Positions 1-11,787 of a stretch of 64,000 nucleotides of DNA are shown here, piece after piece. The stretch lies in the NCBI GenBank assembly GCA_003254925.1, contig QANZ01009912.1, positions 1 to 64,000 of the forward strand. Reading direction: 5' to 3'. The position numbers and the translations under genes are program-made. The notes beneath the pieces were generated by a model, which searched no databases, was not told the DNA's origin, and worked only from the letters and a program-made list of their open reading frames with translations. How positions within the stretch are numbered: position 1 is the stretch's first letter; every line of letters begins with the position of its first letter. The DNA is from Chamaecrista fasciculata (lineage: Eukaryota > Streptophyta > Magnoliopsida > Fabales > Fabaceae).

Positions 1-780
1 GGTATCTCGAATCAACATTCAAGGTACGCCCGAAACCTTTCACCAGATTTCAAAAATCATCATCATCTTCATCCTCATCCTCACTCTCTCTCTCTCCTCC
101 GCTGTCCTCTTCCTCTTCCTCCCATGTTTTCATCATCATTCTGGCAACCAGAGCAGAGTTAGAGATCGAAAATCACAACAAATCAAAGCCTACTATTTCG
201 TAGTTTCGAGGGTTCTTCGAATAGAAAATTATTGTAACCAAAATAGGCAATATATGTTGGTGATATAAATCAGTAGGCGATGTCGACGATTACCTAGAAA
301 CCCATAAAATTTTTTCAGATTTCATAGGGTTCTTCGAATGCTTCAGCCATGGCGATTTCGTAGTTTCGATTTCCAATTTTGTCCCTGTCTTTGCGTACCC
401 CAGTAGTTTCGATTTTGTTTCGTATGTGCAGGACCTTCAGATTTGGGAGATTGGAGATTAGAGATTGAGATGTGGAGATGGGGATTTGCTTCGATTTGGG
501 AAAATATTGGAGATTGGACTTTCAATTTCCAATTCCGTTAATGGAGATTGGAGATTGAGATGTGGAGATGAGGATTCTACTTGATGGAGATGAAGATGAA
601 GATGAAATCAATCTAGGGTTTAGGGATTTAGGGTTTTAGGATTTAGGATTTTTAATATTTTTCTGATTTCAATTTAGTCCCTGCATTAATTTAGTCCTGA
701 TAGATTCTTGAATTAAGGACTAAATTGGAACGTTTCTAAGAGTTTTGGACACTTTACAATTTTATTTTGAGAATTTGGGA
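1..780. other. Non-coding start of window; purine-rich repeats and telomere-like motif
   Basis: No convincing gene is seen. The stretch has a CT-rich run near 80-125, imperfect direct repeats of a 'tggagattggagattgagatgtggagatg'-type theme (roughly 450-500 and 541-570), and a short run of TTTAGGG-like heptamers at about 612-650. The heptamers resemble the plant telomere repeat but are too few and degenerate for a telomere. Positions 720-795 are clearly related to 53880-53965, so this edge is probably part of a dispersed repeat. Confidence 0.4.
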
Positions 781-1470
781 CTAAAATGAATGAAGATGAT
801 GAAAAAGAGGGGGAATTGGCCGAGTTCTTCTCTCAAGTTGGCCACCCTTCTTCTTCTTCCCTCTTTCAATATTCTCTACAGCTAGTAAATGACTATCCCT
901 GGAAGACTCTTCATCACACATCATCCTCTGGCTCTCCTTCACTGCCGTCATTGCCTCATCTAATTTCAATGTGCTCTTCCCTGCTAACATTGTCTGCACT
1001 AGTGGCTTCAAGGATTTTGGTAATGAAGCTAACAGGAGCAACGCTTGCTCTTCATCCTTGATAGTCTCCCCTGCATTCAACAGTCTAGATACTAGCTCAT
1101 TAAATTTATTTATGTGATCAATAACATTACCTCCCTCTTCCATCTTCAGTGAATACAAGTCCATCTTCATCATCAATCGGTTGGTGAGCGTTTTTGATGC
1201 AAACTTGCTCTCCAACGTGTCCCAAAATCTCTTCGGCGACGTCTCCTTTAACAATGTCACTTTAATTTACAGGGCTAGTGCCAACTGAATTGTGCTAATA
1301 GCTTTCTTTTGAATTGTATTCCACTCTTCATCTTTCATTCCACTCGGTTTCTCCTCACTCAATGCAGATTCAAGACCCTGCTGAACTAAATAATCCTGAA
1401 TTGTGCATTGCCACAACATGAAATCCGTTCTCCCATCAAACAACGGAACTTCAAACTTCAAGGTCGCCAT
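781..1470 (-). pseudogene. Ty1/copia retrotransposon gag fragment (UBN2/DUF4219-like)
   Basis: On the minus strand, translation from the ATG at 1468-1470 gives the typical copia gag start (MATLKFEVPLFDG...FMLWQ). After an in-frame TAA near 1267-1275 the same frame continues with ...KETSPKRFWDTLESKFASK and LTNRLMMKMDLYSLKM. These are hallmark motifs of the gag polypeptide that coats retrotransposon RNA. The zinc knuckle, protease, integrase and reverse transcriptase are absent. Similarity ends near 800, where an unrelated dispersed repeat begins. The matching LTR and primer site lie just upstream at 1709-2073. The fragment is therefore the 5' part of a dead element. Family identification is from recalled motifs, not a search. 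Confidence 0.85.
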
Positions 1471-1708
1471 CATACAAACAGACAACAAATAACCAGCACC
1501 ACAAGAAAGACAACCAATACCCAGCACCATAGACAATCCAACAGACAACCAACCAATCTAAATTCCAGAAAACTAACTTCAAAACTGGAACTAAAATTGA
1601 AAATTAGATTGATCCAACCTCTCTTGACGTGGCACTGGAACCTTCTACTAACTAGCTGACCCACTTGCTCCTTCCTCTCCCTTCTTCCTCCCTGGACTGC
1701 AAAGACGG

Positions 1709-1720
1709 CTCTGATACCAC
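1709..1720 (-). other. Retrotransposon primer-binding site (initiator Met-tRNA type)
   Basis: Read on the minus strand this is TGGTATCAGAGC, the standard copia primer-binding site complementary to the 3' end of initiator methionine tRNA. It sits one or two bases inside the LTR end at 1722 and upstream of the gag start at 1470, exactly where it should be. Confidence 0.9.
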
Positions 1721-1721
1721 T

Positions 1722-2073
1722 TGTTGGGCGGAAGCGCAACCCACACAACAAATAAAGGAAGAGGAAACAGAGAAACGAACATAAAACTTTAACGTCATTC
1801 GGTGCCTTAAGATCTACTCCACGACCCCCACTGGGACAAACTTCACTATTTGTAATTTTTGCACGAAAAAAAATTACAAACCCTCCTCAATACAATTTTT
1901 GAACGGAAAAACTGAAAACCCTCTCTCACAACTACCCAAACCCTTTCACACTCAAAGGCTAGTAGAAGTGATACCAAAAAAAGGTTGAAGCCCCACTCCC
2001 TATTTATAAGGCTCCCCCCCCCCCCTCTCTCTTTTTGTTTCCACCGATGTGGGACTTGGGAGAAATCCCAACA
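1722..2073 (-). mobile_element. 5' LTR of truncated copia element
   Basis: The 352-bp segment starts and ends with the short inverted repeat TGTTGGG / CCCAACA, as LTRs do. On its inner side it is directly followed by the primer-binding site. The expected 3' LTR is not found in the window, so the element is truncated on the low-coordinate side. The outer LTR edge lies about 70 bp from the end of the DUF247 remnant, so insertion or a later deletion may have removed the rest of that gene. Confidence 0.75.
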
Positions 2074-2142
2074 AGGAGTTCAACGTAAGAGCTAATCTCG
2101 TACTTGTTGGCGAAATCTAGGCCATTTGATCAACCTTCACTT

Positions 2143-2538
2143 TTAGTGATTCAGGATTTGAAGCAGAGAGCAACCATCTATGAACAACATCCATGACTGA
2201 GTCTCATCCTTTGTTTTGAAGTCTCTAAGTGCATCTTCTGTGTATAGTTTCTTCAGGTCTTGGATGTTGGATGAGATTCTATGGTAGAGATTTCTTGGGT
2301 TTTGGTTGAGGATTTGGATGTACATGGATGCCCATATCAGCTTGTATTGTTCTCCAATATCAAGATTGGGTTTGCCATGGTGGATAGGACCCAATGAGAG
2401 CAATCTTGGGGAATAGTATTCTGTAAATTTTTCTCTATTTCTCAAATGATTTGGGACTTTTTGTATATTGGGGAATGGACTTTGTGATATTGGTTTTGCC
2501 TCTTGGAGTTGGGAAAACCTGTGTTCTGCTGCCATGCT
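2143..2538 (-). pseudogene. DUF247 (UPF0481) protein, N-terminal remnant
   Basis: The minus-strand reading frame has the plant DUF247 N-terminal signature: a VPNHLR start, then YYSPRLLSLGPIHHGKPNL, then GEQYKLIWASMY, and finally a form of the 'fidGCsLLqil' motif. DUF247 proteins are usually 400-550 residues. Here only about 130-150 residues remain before a stop, and the hydrophobic C-terminal region is missing. The copia LTR begins about 70 bp beyond the stop. The start near MAAEH (about 2538) looks more natural than the upstream in-frame Met at 2598. The domain's biochemical function is not established. Some family members sit at self-incompatibility loci, but nothing here supports that role. 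Confidence 0.7.
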
Positions 2539-2639
2539 TTTTGAGGTTTTTAGGATGTGAGTTAATTGGCGTTTGTAATTGTCTATGCCTCTCATCATTT
2601 GGATTTAAAGAGGGAGAAGGAATCTGCATTATGTAAAGT

Positions 2640-3800
2640 TTTCATTAAAATAATCTTTTGGATGAGGGAATGTTTGTTGGACCAGTTAAGCTTTTTCTCA
2701 CCTTTCAGTTTGGAACTTAATACACAACACACTTTGTTCAATAAATTAATTAATTATAGTGTTAGTTTATTGTGATAGAGTGGAATAGCCCATGTCATAT
2801 AGGTTCTTAGATTTCTAGAGCTTTCTTCACTGTTTGAAAATATTATTGAAAAAAATTGTGAACTCACTAACTGAGTATTTACACATGATGTTTTATCGAT
2901 TGAGTTATTTAATTAGGCTATAGTATAACTTGATGCATCCATAAAACAAGTCTGTAGTCCAATATCAAATATTTATATATCATTACCATAAAATTTGGGA
3001 ATTAAATTATAAATATATAACTACATAAAATGTAATAAAATTATAAGATATCATATCATAGACTCCCATGCTTTACCTTACCTGCTAACCAAGACAAGTA
3101 AATTGAATGCAAGGAACAAATTAAAGAGGCATCAATATTCGTTTTAGCTGTTGTGCAGTAATCAATGTTTGCTTCATTTGTACGACAGAGTTTAGAATTC
3201 ATTGATCATGGAAATTTGTCTTCTTTAATACAAAATATGTAGAGTGGATGGAGTAAAGCTGAGACCAAGAACAAGAAGAAGGATTGTCTAGCTTTAGTAC
3301 TGTTTCAAGCTTGGTATTAGCTAGGCATATACAACACTTTATCCAAAAAGGCATGTCCTAATTAACCATTACTCTTGCTAAATATTCTATTAGATTTGCA
3401 TGATCCAATGAATATTTAAGACCTTTCTAACCCAACAAGCTAACAGAAGTCTCTGAGCAACTCGATCTAAAAGCCTTTAGATTTGTCTCAGAAAAATAGG
3501 TCAGACATGGATTGAAGAGTAAAGGAGTAAATTATACTGACAAGAGAAGAACTATATACATATTGAAACATTTGGCTTCAGCCTTCACTGCAACAATTTA
3601 ATTTTCTTCTATAACAAGATTATATATGATGGATGGTAATAAAATGTTTTCTACCACCTTCAATTTCCTCTTAATTTTAGAGTAATAAATAAAACACAAA
3701 ATTTTCCATAGTGGAGTACAATTCAATGATACATCCTTAACAAAAATGAAAGCATGAGTGCATCAGTTTCCCTTGAGCAACCTTCATTTTCCTTTTTATT
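2640..3800. other. Intergenic, AT-rich, no gene seen
   Basis: This lies between the DUF247 remnant and the end of the NLR pseudogene. It contains no long ORF, no clear repeat ends and no recognisable RNA gene. Its right-hand part is probably the 3' flank of the NLR locus. Confidence 0.5.
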
Positions 3801-3804
3801 TGGA

Positions 3805-4995
3805 TCAGAACTCAAAATGGGAAGGTTTTATTTTTATGTAATACTCAGATGGCAATCGATCTGAACTCATAATGAACTGATTTAGATTGTCATTCTTTGA
3901 GAAGTATTCTATCCCATCAACAGATGCCTCACAACGTGATGGTGTGACTACGATTCCATGACAAAAGGTCTTCATCTTTGAGCATTCCTCAATAACTATC
4001 TTCATGGAGAGTAATCCCCATTCGTCTGAATACATAAAATTGCAAGAGTTTGCATAAAAGAAATTAAGGCTGGGTAGCCTCTGAAGCTGCAGCTTTTTTA
4101 GATATGGGAATATGAATATGAGGATATCCTCTTTTGGATGAGATGTGTTATTAGAGGCACCAGTCATCACTATTTCCTCCACCATGGCACAATCAGAGAC
4201 AACAAGTGTCCTCAATTTAGGAAGGCTTCTGGATGTGGAAAGAGGGAGCAAACTTTTCAAATTGTGGCAGGATGTAATTGTCACACTTTTCAACCTCTCA
4301 AAGTCTAAAATTGCACTCTCAGTTTTCCATATATGCTTCAATTTTGGTAGAGATCTTAGTGTTATTGACGCATATGATGCAGCAAGCTCAAAGTTGGAAT
4401 TTCTAGAGCAGAGAGTTTCGAGGTTGGGTAGCTTCTCAAGAGTCAAGTCTTCCAAACTTGGAAAGATAATCTCAGCCTCAGTTGGATTTCCAGTGATAGT
4501 AGCATTTTCATCCTCTTTTGGGATTGGGATTGTCACTATCTCCTCCATCATTTCACAATCACGTACTTGGAGGATTCTAAGTTGTGGAAGGCTTCTTGCT
4601 ATGGACAAAGGGAACACACTTTTCAAATTAGGACAACACTTGATATTTAACTCATTGAGATTTTTGAATCTTAAAACCTACCCATGATTTTCCCATATAT
4701 GCATTAGCTTTGGAAGAGATTCCAAATCCATAAAGTGCAGTTCATATTCCATCATATTATGCCAACTCCCTTCATTTGTGCCAACTCCCTCTGATTCGAA
4801 TATCTCTTCCATCAAATCACAATTTTTTACCTTAAGCTTCTCCAAATGTTGGAATCTGTGGGTCATCTCGCATGGCACACAATTCAGTAGATTATAACAC
4901 CCTCCAACACTCAACCTTGGTACTCTTGTAATGTAACCAAGAAGGCGCTGATCTTGTTCAATACATCTCAACGTCTTCAATTTTTGAAATTCTCC
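3805..4995 (-). pseudogene. NLR pseudogene: last LRR exon with premature TAG
   Basis: Sense reading begins after an acceptor (TTTTGCAG before 4995). It runs through LRR text, meets TAG at 4678-4680, and continues in the same frame (VLRFKNLNELNIKCCPNLK) to a natural end ...IKPSHFEF at 3805. A single CAG-to-TAG type change would explain the stop. Confidence 0.7.
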
Positions 4996-5347
4996 CTGCA
5001 AAACATACAGTTTATTAGGAAGAGGAGAAAGTTATCGTATAAGAATGAATGCATGCAGTACACAAATCTAAGTTCACATTCATCATTTTAAAGACTTTAA
5101 AAGCCACCTCATACTTATCTATATTATATAAACATAACTTACCCATTCTAAATACATTATAAAAAAAATTTAAAATTATATATTCCATTCATGATCCAAA
5201 GTTTAAACATTTTTCTTGTTTAAAGAAAATTGTAGTTTCAGTCCCTTTTTTATTAAAAAAAAAAGAGAGTAACAACTAGTTTCTTAAATCTAAATGTAGA
5301 ATAAACATGAAAATGTAATTAATTATTATTAAAACCATAATACGTAC

Positions 5348-6085
5348 CTCGTATTTGTCAAAATAGTGAGCATAGTCTAATGTTACATTAAGGTTTCCTT
5401 GTGTGTAGAAACTATTCCAATCTTTGCGTAGAAGGAGACGCTTGAGTGTGGTAACGGTTGCAATGGAGAATGTTGTGAGATGTGGGCAATTACGATAATT
5501 GAATTCAATGAAGGATGGAAGGATCAAGTGGTAAGCTCCTGAACAAAAACATTTAAGGTTGGGCAAATCTGAAAGTTCCAACTTTCTTAAGTTTGGAAGC
5601 AAAATAATCTCAACTTTAGTATTATTGTCCCCTTCACCATTGTTTGTCACTATCTCCTCCTTCATTTGGCAGTCAGACACTTTGAGTTGCTCAAGTTGAG
5701 AAAGGCATTTTGCCATCGAAGTGGAAAACAAACTCTTGAGACTATCACAACCTTCAATTTCAAGAACTTTCAGCTTATAGAAGCTTATAAGACCACCAGC
5801 ATATAGGTGCCTCAGATTTGGCAATTTCTCCAATTTCAATTCATGCAAGTCACTATGTATGATGGTGGCATCTTCTCCTTCTGATTCAAATAGCTCAACC
5901 ATGGAACTACATTTGGATACTATCAATTTCTCAACATGTTGAACCACGCCTATGTCATTCAATGGAGCCACTTTCAACAATTTATCAAACTTTTCAATAC
6001 TCATTTTAGCTTGTTTGATAAAATAGCTAAGCACGCCTTCATCAAACTCTTTCCACCTTAGAATTTCTGAATTTTTAAGACCCAC
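5348..6085 (-). pseudogene. NLR pseudogene: LRR exon with intact splice sites
   Basis: The open frame is bounded by a clean acceptor (TTTGCAG before 6085) and donor (GAG|GTACGT at 5348). It encodes irregular plant NLR leucine-rich repeats such as KLEKLPNLRHLYAGGL and KLELSDLPNLKCFCSGAYHL. This LRR type typically contacts effectors or regulates the switch in intact proteins. Confidence 0.65.
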
Positions 6086-7155
6086 CTGCAAATCATTCAT
6101 TTACAGACGAAAAATCAATTTCATTATGTTTGTAAAACAAAATAATTGAACTAAATAAGTAAATCATTTAATTAAAAAAACTAAATTTAAAACATAACTA
6201 AACATGAAAAAAATAATCTAGTGTATGTTTGAGTTGCTCCTTTAAATTAGGCTATTAAATATATATAATAAAAATAAGAACTAATTAAGAAGGAAAGTGG
6301 GGAAAGAATTTGGCATACAAATGCATTTATTTGCCGTATAGTAGCATTTAGGTCACTCATCATGTTAGTCATATGTATATAGTTGCTCTTGTATCCTTCA
6401 ACTCCAATTCTTATGGATACATCCTCCAGTTTGGGTGTCTGTAAAGATCCAAATGATAAGACCTCCATATTATCGCAATATGAAATTTCGACCCTTCTTA
6501 ATGATGGGAAGACAGTGTCAGAAGAACCTTGACTAAAAGCCCTGAGGTTGGGGTAGGTTGTCGAGATTTAGGTGTTGCAATGCTTGGAACACAATTTTCG
6601 TATTAAGCACATTGCCTTGATCCTTCATCCATCTTTGGCCTTCATCCAATTCACCCTACAATTTCTTATAGAAGATAAACAAATACTTCCTAATTAATGA
6701 ATTAGAGTTATTCTTGAAGTAAGAGACCACTCATAATTTGATGTTCGTGCTTGAAACATATAGAAACACACAATTGCAAGAGATGGATCACATTACATGA
6801 GTGAATGAGTTCATGCCTTCAAGTCGAAGTAGAGCTTCTAGCTTATTGCATCTTGAAATTCGAACAATCTTTAGGGATGAAAGGATTGAGGAATCACAAT
6901 TTCTTCCCTCAAGTGGGAATAAGACATCCTCTGTATCACATCCATGAATGGCAAGTTCTTCTAGAATTGGCATGCAAGAGGACCATACTTGTCATTTGGT
7001 GCCCAAATTGTGAATGATAGGGACATGATCCTTAAGAAATTCAGCCTGAAAGCAACACTAAATGTAAATGGCCATCCATCATAAGAAATTTAGAAAATAT
7101 ATAATAATGAGCGTATTATTTATGTAAATAAGTCATACCTTACTTCTCTTGTTAC

Positions 7156-7883
7156 TTAATTCTCCATCACTGTTGTACATCCAAAGCAGCAATTGAAAGA
7201 TGTTGGGGAGACTTGTTCTTGTTTAGAATCCACAACTACATCAGCATCATTATGATATTGGACTTCCTTTGCATACGATTTTGTAAGCAAATCAGATACA
7301 TTCAACATTGGGGATGATCCAATGATAAGTGCTTTCAGAGATGGCCATGCCAATTCATAGTACTCTGCACAAATGCTCTCAAGATTTGGGAGGTCATGAA
7401 GTGATAAGGTGGTTAATTTGAAAAATGATACAATTTCTCTCATCTCAATTTCTCCATCATCATTGCCACCTACTAATTTCTCCATATTTTGGCATCCGTT
7501 TATCTTTACCAACTCAAGTTGTGAGAGTTCTCTGATAGGCAGGAGTAAACACATATTTTAATGAGCCACATTCAGCTATTTTGAGGGATTTCATGTTGTG
7601 CATCGGTGCACGGGGCCTTGCCATTTGGTTGTGAATATTCTTCAAAGTCAAACACCATTCCTAAAGACTCACAATCATCTAAATTGATCTCTTGTAATTT
7701 TGGGAACCATCTCACACAATTATATGTGAATAGCTTCCCATCATTTGCTTTTGTTAAAACATCTTGTGGGTTGCTGCTCATTTCTCCAACCTTCAACAAA
7801 TTAAAATACATTGCATCATTGTAATTAGTGTCTGGTTGAAGTAATTCAACCTTCAACAAAATACATTCAATATTTGATTCCAC
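7156..7883 (-). pseudogene. NLR pseudogene: LRR exon with two frameshifts
   Basis: Three overlapping frames together spell one LRR exon: ...KLQEINLDDCESLG, then MKSLKIAECGSLKYVFTPA, then IRELSQLELVKINGC...LPNLESICAEYYELAWPSL. The first change of frame is near 7575-7600 and the second near 7535. Small indels explain both. An assembly error is possible, but the rest of the locus is also broken. Confidence 0.65.
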
Positions 7884-8572
7884 TTAAAATTATATAAGCT
7901 AATACTGTAAACATTGTTAAGGCGTGACAAATGCAATATACAAAAATAAAAAATAAGTTTATATTCAAAAGTGGCAGTTTTTACATTTTGATCTTTGTTT
8001 GGACCATGAATGATGATTCTAGTCCTCTAATCTCAATATATAAGATATTTAATAGGTCACAATATTAATTGCAAACAAAAATATATTGTTTTAACTTTAT
8101 GATATATATATATATATGATTGAGGTAATGTTCACAGGCTCCATTATATCTATAATATTAGTTAAGTTTTGTTCAATATATTATTTTATCTAATATATAT
8201 ATTATGTATATTTAAAGTAGGACAATTTAAACACACTCTTTACCGTTTTAAATTAATTATAAAATTTGGAAACTTGAGAGACGGATAAAGTGTTTAAATA
8301 GAAAGGTGTATAACTATACAAGAGTCCCTTTTTTTTTGCGCCACATACACTTTGTTAATCAAATTAAAGTTGCTAAAAAGGCTATAAAACTTCACCCTTG
8401 GTATATAGTTTAGAATGATTATAACAATATTTTCCTTTTTGAAGAAATTGAACAAAATGATAAAATAACAAGCTTAATTTTAAATATAAAATGATAATAA
8501 TCCAGCACATCATGTGAAAACAAAATTCAAATTAACAATGGTAGTTAATTAATTATTGTAACATGCGTACCT

Positions 8573-9460
8573 GTGTTGATGTTGATGGTAAAGATACACT
8601 TGAAGTGTTAGTTTCCATGAAGCATATCAAACTTGAGAGGTGCCTTAACTTCAACTTCTTTAAATTTGAATACTCCATCCTTGTGTTCTCTGTTTTCCCT
8701 TCATTAGGCATAATACATATTGCTTTCCAACTCCGAAGGTACTCTAGATGTAGTGACTCAAGTAGTGGGAAAGAGCTACTAGCAGAACTAAAATCTATGA
8801 GGTACTTCATATCAGTGCAGCATGAGATCCTTAGAACTTCACATTTTGTTGCAAGCTGCTTCACTAATAAATTGCACTCCACAGAGTTGTAGTTTGACTC
8901 GTCAATCTCTAAGGCTTTTGGGTGTTGGTATTCATATCTATAGCCGCCAATAGTACCACCAACACATACCCAAAATCTTTCTAGATTATTGAAGGTCAAT
9001 TCCTTAGGTAAATATCCAACCTCGTTGACAACAATCTCAAAAACCTTCAAATGATGAGATAACTTTTTTAACTCTCCAAGAACATCATCATTTTGGCTCC
9101 AAGGAAAATTTCTTATTCTAAGATACAATTCTTCCAGTCTAGATAATCTGGCCAACACATTAGAATGAATTCTATAAAGAAGTTGAAGTTAAGGCACCTC
9201 TCAAGTTTGATATGTATACATCTTCTCAATTCTAATAACCTTAGAGAACCTAGTTGCCCTATTTCAGTTGGTAAGATTGGGATATTTGAATCTATAAAGC
9301 TTAGGGTTTTGAGATTTCTAAGCTCCTCACCAATTATAGATACGTCTCCAACAAGGCAGCCTTGTAGTCGCAATGTGTGAAGGTTGTTTAAAGTTGTAAA
9401 AAAGGATAACTTGTGTGGAAGGCATAAATTTACCATACCTAGAACTCGAAGCTCATCCAT
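8573..9460 (-). pseudogene. NLR pseudogene: first LRR exon, disrupted by inverted segment
   Basis: The LRR start is well preserved (NLCLPHKLSF, TLRLQGCLVGD, LPTEIGQLGSLRLLELRRC). Then 9175-9214 carries a 40-bp exact inverted copy of 8623-8662, which interrupts the expected next repeat. The frame is regained at LARLSRLEELYLRI and runs to a good GT donor just below 8573 (sense ...ACACAG|GTACGC). Confidence 0.7.
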
Positions 9461-10122
9461 GCAAGAAAGGAAATTTTCAAGGCATGGTACCTCATCAGGA
9501 CTTCAATAGGAATGTCAAAGTCTTTCGGAAACAAGCCACATAGCAAAAGGCATGATTTGTGTTGGCTATCAAGAAACTTATAGCTCAATTCAATTCGAGA
9601 ATATAGACAATCTTGAATGGCATCGTAGTTTAGAGTTTGGGACACTACTGCCATTGCCGCTTCATCAAATAGCTTATTTGATTCTACAATCTTGATGACC
9701 TCCTTCACCAACTCCTGATGGATGACACCAAAACTCTCTGCAATCATTTTTGTGGCTTTCCTCCCCAATACATAATGAGTGAACAAGTTTGGACAAAACC
9801 CTCCAACACATTTCTTGTTCTTCATGTTGGCTTCATCTTCAAAAAATCTTTTCAACTCCATCTCTTCGGTGTTCTTCATCCTTTCAAACCACTCTTGCAC
9901 CCTTGCTGAAATTACAATTCGTGCTCCATTCTTTGCCATTTCTCCATCCACCATCCCTTGCAATTCATCTCTCTTTGCTTTCAGCTTCTCATAATCTTCC
10001 TTCAGCTTGCCCATTCTTTTCTTTTGATAAAACAAATACCCACATTGCTTTCCAACTGATTCGAACATTACTTCTCCAACTTTGGAGCCCACTCCTGATA
10101 AAACTGATTCAACAATTCCCAT
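9439..10122 (-). pseudogene. NLR pseudogene exon: CC domain fused to RNBS-D
   Basis: This is a 227-residue open frame. Residues 1-120 are coiled-coil and rich in Lys and Glu (KLKEDYEKLKAKRDELQG). The region resembling RNBS-A (AAMAVVSQTLNYDAIQ) is followed at once by the RNBS-D text. At least 150 residues of NB-ARC are missing without any stop inside the frame. It could make a short CC-rich protein, but a truncated relic is the simpler reading. Confidence 0.75.
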
Positions 10123-10744
10123 CTCGATCTTTTCTCTCTGATGAAAAAGTTGTCTCTAGCACAAAAAAAAGTACTATTGAGTCAAATACATACTTCTCAA
10201 GCAATATAATATAATGGTAACACTTCATTTTCCAAAGACTAAATGAAGAGAAAATGATCTGTCTATGCAAAACTTTTAATTTACTCTAAAAAATACTTTA
10301 CAATATAATGGTAGAGTTTTACAAGACATACATACAGTTAGAAAAGAATCTTTATCCTTGTTTAACTGCACATTTTTGTAATTCTACATTAAAGTAAATA
10401 CTCTACCCGCTATATATGTGAGGCAACAGAATTATAGCAGAGAAAAAATAGGAAATGCAAGAAGAATGTAATGAATGAAGAAAATTCTCTATTATTAATT
10501 TATTAGCTGAAAACTGTATATATATCATAGTGCAAAATACCGGACCGGCCATTGAACCGGCGAAGAGCTCGGGTCACTGGTTCAATGGTTCAACCGCTGG
10601 GTAATTGGTTCAACCGGTTGAGCCGGTTTACTTAAAATTTTTTTAAAAAATATACATATTCATCAAATACACATTAATATCTTACAATAATTTAAATATA
10701 AAGTAAAAATTAAACATAACCATAGGTCCATCACATATAATAAA

Positions 10745-11174
10745 GGGTAAATTACACTTTGGTACCCTGTGGTTTGACCCTATTTCACTTTGGTACCCTG
10801 TGGTTTGAAACTTGACACTTTGGTACCCTGTGGTATTCTCCATTAACACTTTGGTACCCTTTGGAGTTATTTTGTAATTTTAACCATGATAAATTTTGCA
10901 AAAATTACATATTGACCCCAAAAAGTTTTTAAAAAATTACAAATAGGTCCCTAGATACATATTATCTAGGGACGAAAATGAAAACTTTAAAAAAATTTAG
11001 GGGTCAATATGTAATTTTTGTAAAATTTATTATGGTTAAAATTACAAAATAGCTCCAAAGGGTACCAAAGTATTAAAGGAGAATACCACAGGGTACCAAA
11101 GTGTCAAGTTTCAAACCACAGGGTACCAAAGTGAAATAGGGTGAAACCACAGGGTACCAAAGTGTAATTTACCC
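10745..11174. mobile_element. MULE-type MITE, GGTACC-palindrome family (copy 1)
   Basis: The 430-bp element is an almost complete palindrome. It begins GGGTAAATTACACTTTGG and ends with the reverse complement. A 9-bp TSD TATAATAAA lies at 10736-10744 and 11175-11183. Each arm repeats a 'TTTGGTACCCTGTGG' unit about every 30 bp. A TSD of 9 bp with very long terminal inverted repeats is the Mutator-like pattern. It is inserted inside the hAT element at 10526-12130, so it is the younger insertion. Confidence 0.85.
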
Positions 11175-11655
11175 TATAATAAATGTCAAATATTTAATTC
11201 AATTCACAATCACTCAATCACATAGTAATCTAGACCAATTAATGAATCAAAGTATCAAATAATCAATCATTCTAGAATACAAACCAATCAAACAATAATC
11301 AATTCTAGACTAATCAAATAATCTATTTCACACCAAATCACACCAATAATTCAAAATTTCAGATTACTAATCTCACATAATCACACCAAATCAGACCAAT
11401 AATTCAGAATTTCAGATTACTAATCTCACATATTCACACCAAATCAACCCAATAATCTCAAATTTATTCACAACCAAAATCTCAGATTCTTTGTCACGGC
11501 TACTCAAAGGAAAAAAAAAATCTCAGTCACGGCAGGGAAGAAATCACTAATCTCAGTCTCAACTCTCAACAATATTCACGGCGAGTCACGGCGTGGAAGA
11601 GATTTACCTGAAGATGAAGATGAGTCACGGCGGGGAAGAGATGAAGATGGAAGCG

Positions 11656-11787
11656 GAACCCACGAACGGCCACATACGCGCCGAACCCACGAATGGCGAG
11701 ACCACCACCGGCAAACCCAAGAACGATGAGACCACCACCGGCGAACCCACGAACGGCGAGACCACCACCGGCGAACCCACGAACCAC
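11656..11787 (+). repeat. 30-bp minisatellite inside hAT copy 1
   Basis: About four 30-bp units start at 11683, 11713, 11743 and 11773 (the last partial), preceded by a related partial unit at 11656. On the plus strand they would read EPTNGETTTG decapeptides. The surrounding ORF (11593-11823) is short and wholly inside the transposon, so I treat it as repeat rather than gene. Confidence 0.75.

Larger units (their letters stand above)
3805..10122 (-). pseudogene. CC-NB-LRR disease-resistance gene, degenerate (RPS2/At4g27190-like)
   Basis: The locus reads on the minus strand. It starts at MGIVESVLSGVGSK (10122) with a coiled-coil N-terminal region of about 120 residues. The text then jumps from KEVIKIVESNKLFDE (just after where the P-loop should be) to RIELSYKF...CLLLCGLFPKDFDI (RNBS-D). 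P-loop, kinase-2 and GLPL are therefore missing. After VLMRYH a second deletion and frame change lead straight into the LRR start (LENFLSCMDELRVLG, then LNNLHTLRLQGC). Winged-helix and MHD motifs are missing too. LRR pieces follow at 8573-9460, 7156-7883, 6247-6973, 5348-6085 and 3805-4995. Several have good splice sites, for example at 8572, 6085, 5348 and 4995. There is an in-frame TAG at 4678-4680 and there are frameshifts near 7500-7570. An intact relative would be a cytoplasmic immune receptor that switches with ADP/ATP. This copy cannot bind nucleotide. Confidence 0.85.

Noticed and set aside
612..650. TTTAGGG-like run considered as a telomere
   Set aside because: Only a few imperfect units in the middle of other sequence.
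786..1061. Plus-strand ORF of 91 residues
   Set aside because: It lies antisense to the copia gag frame, whose motifs are clear.
4145..4687. 180-residue plus-strand ORF
   Set aside because: It is antisense to the NLR LRR exon, which carries the recognisable motifs.
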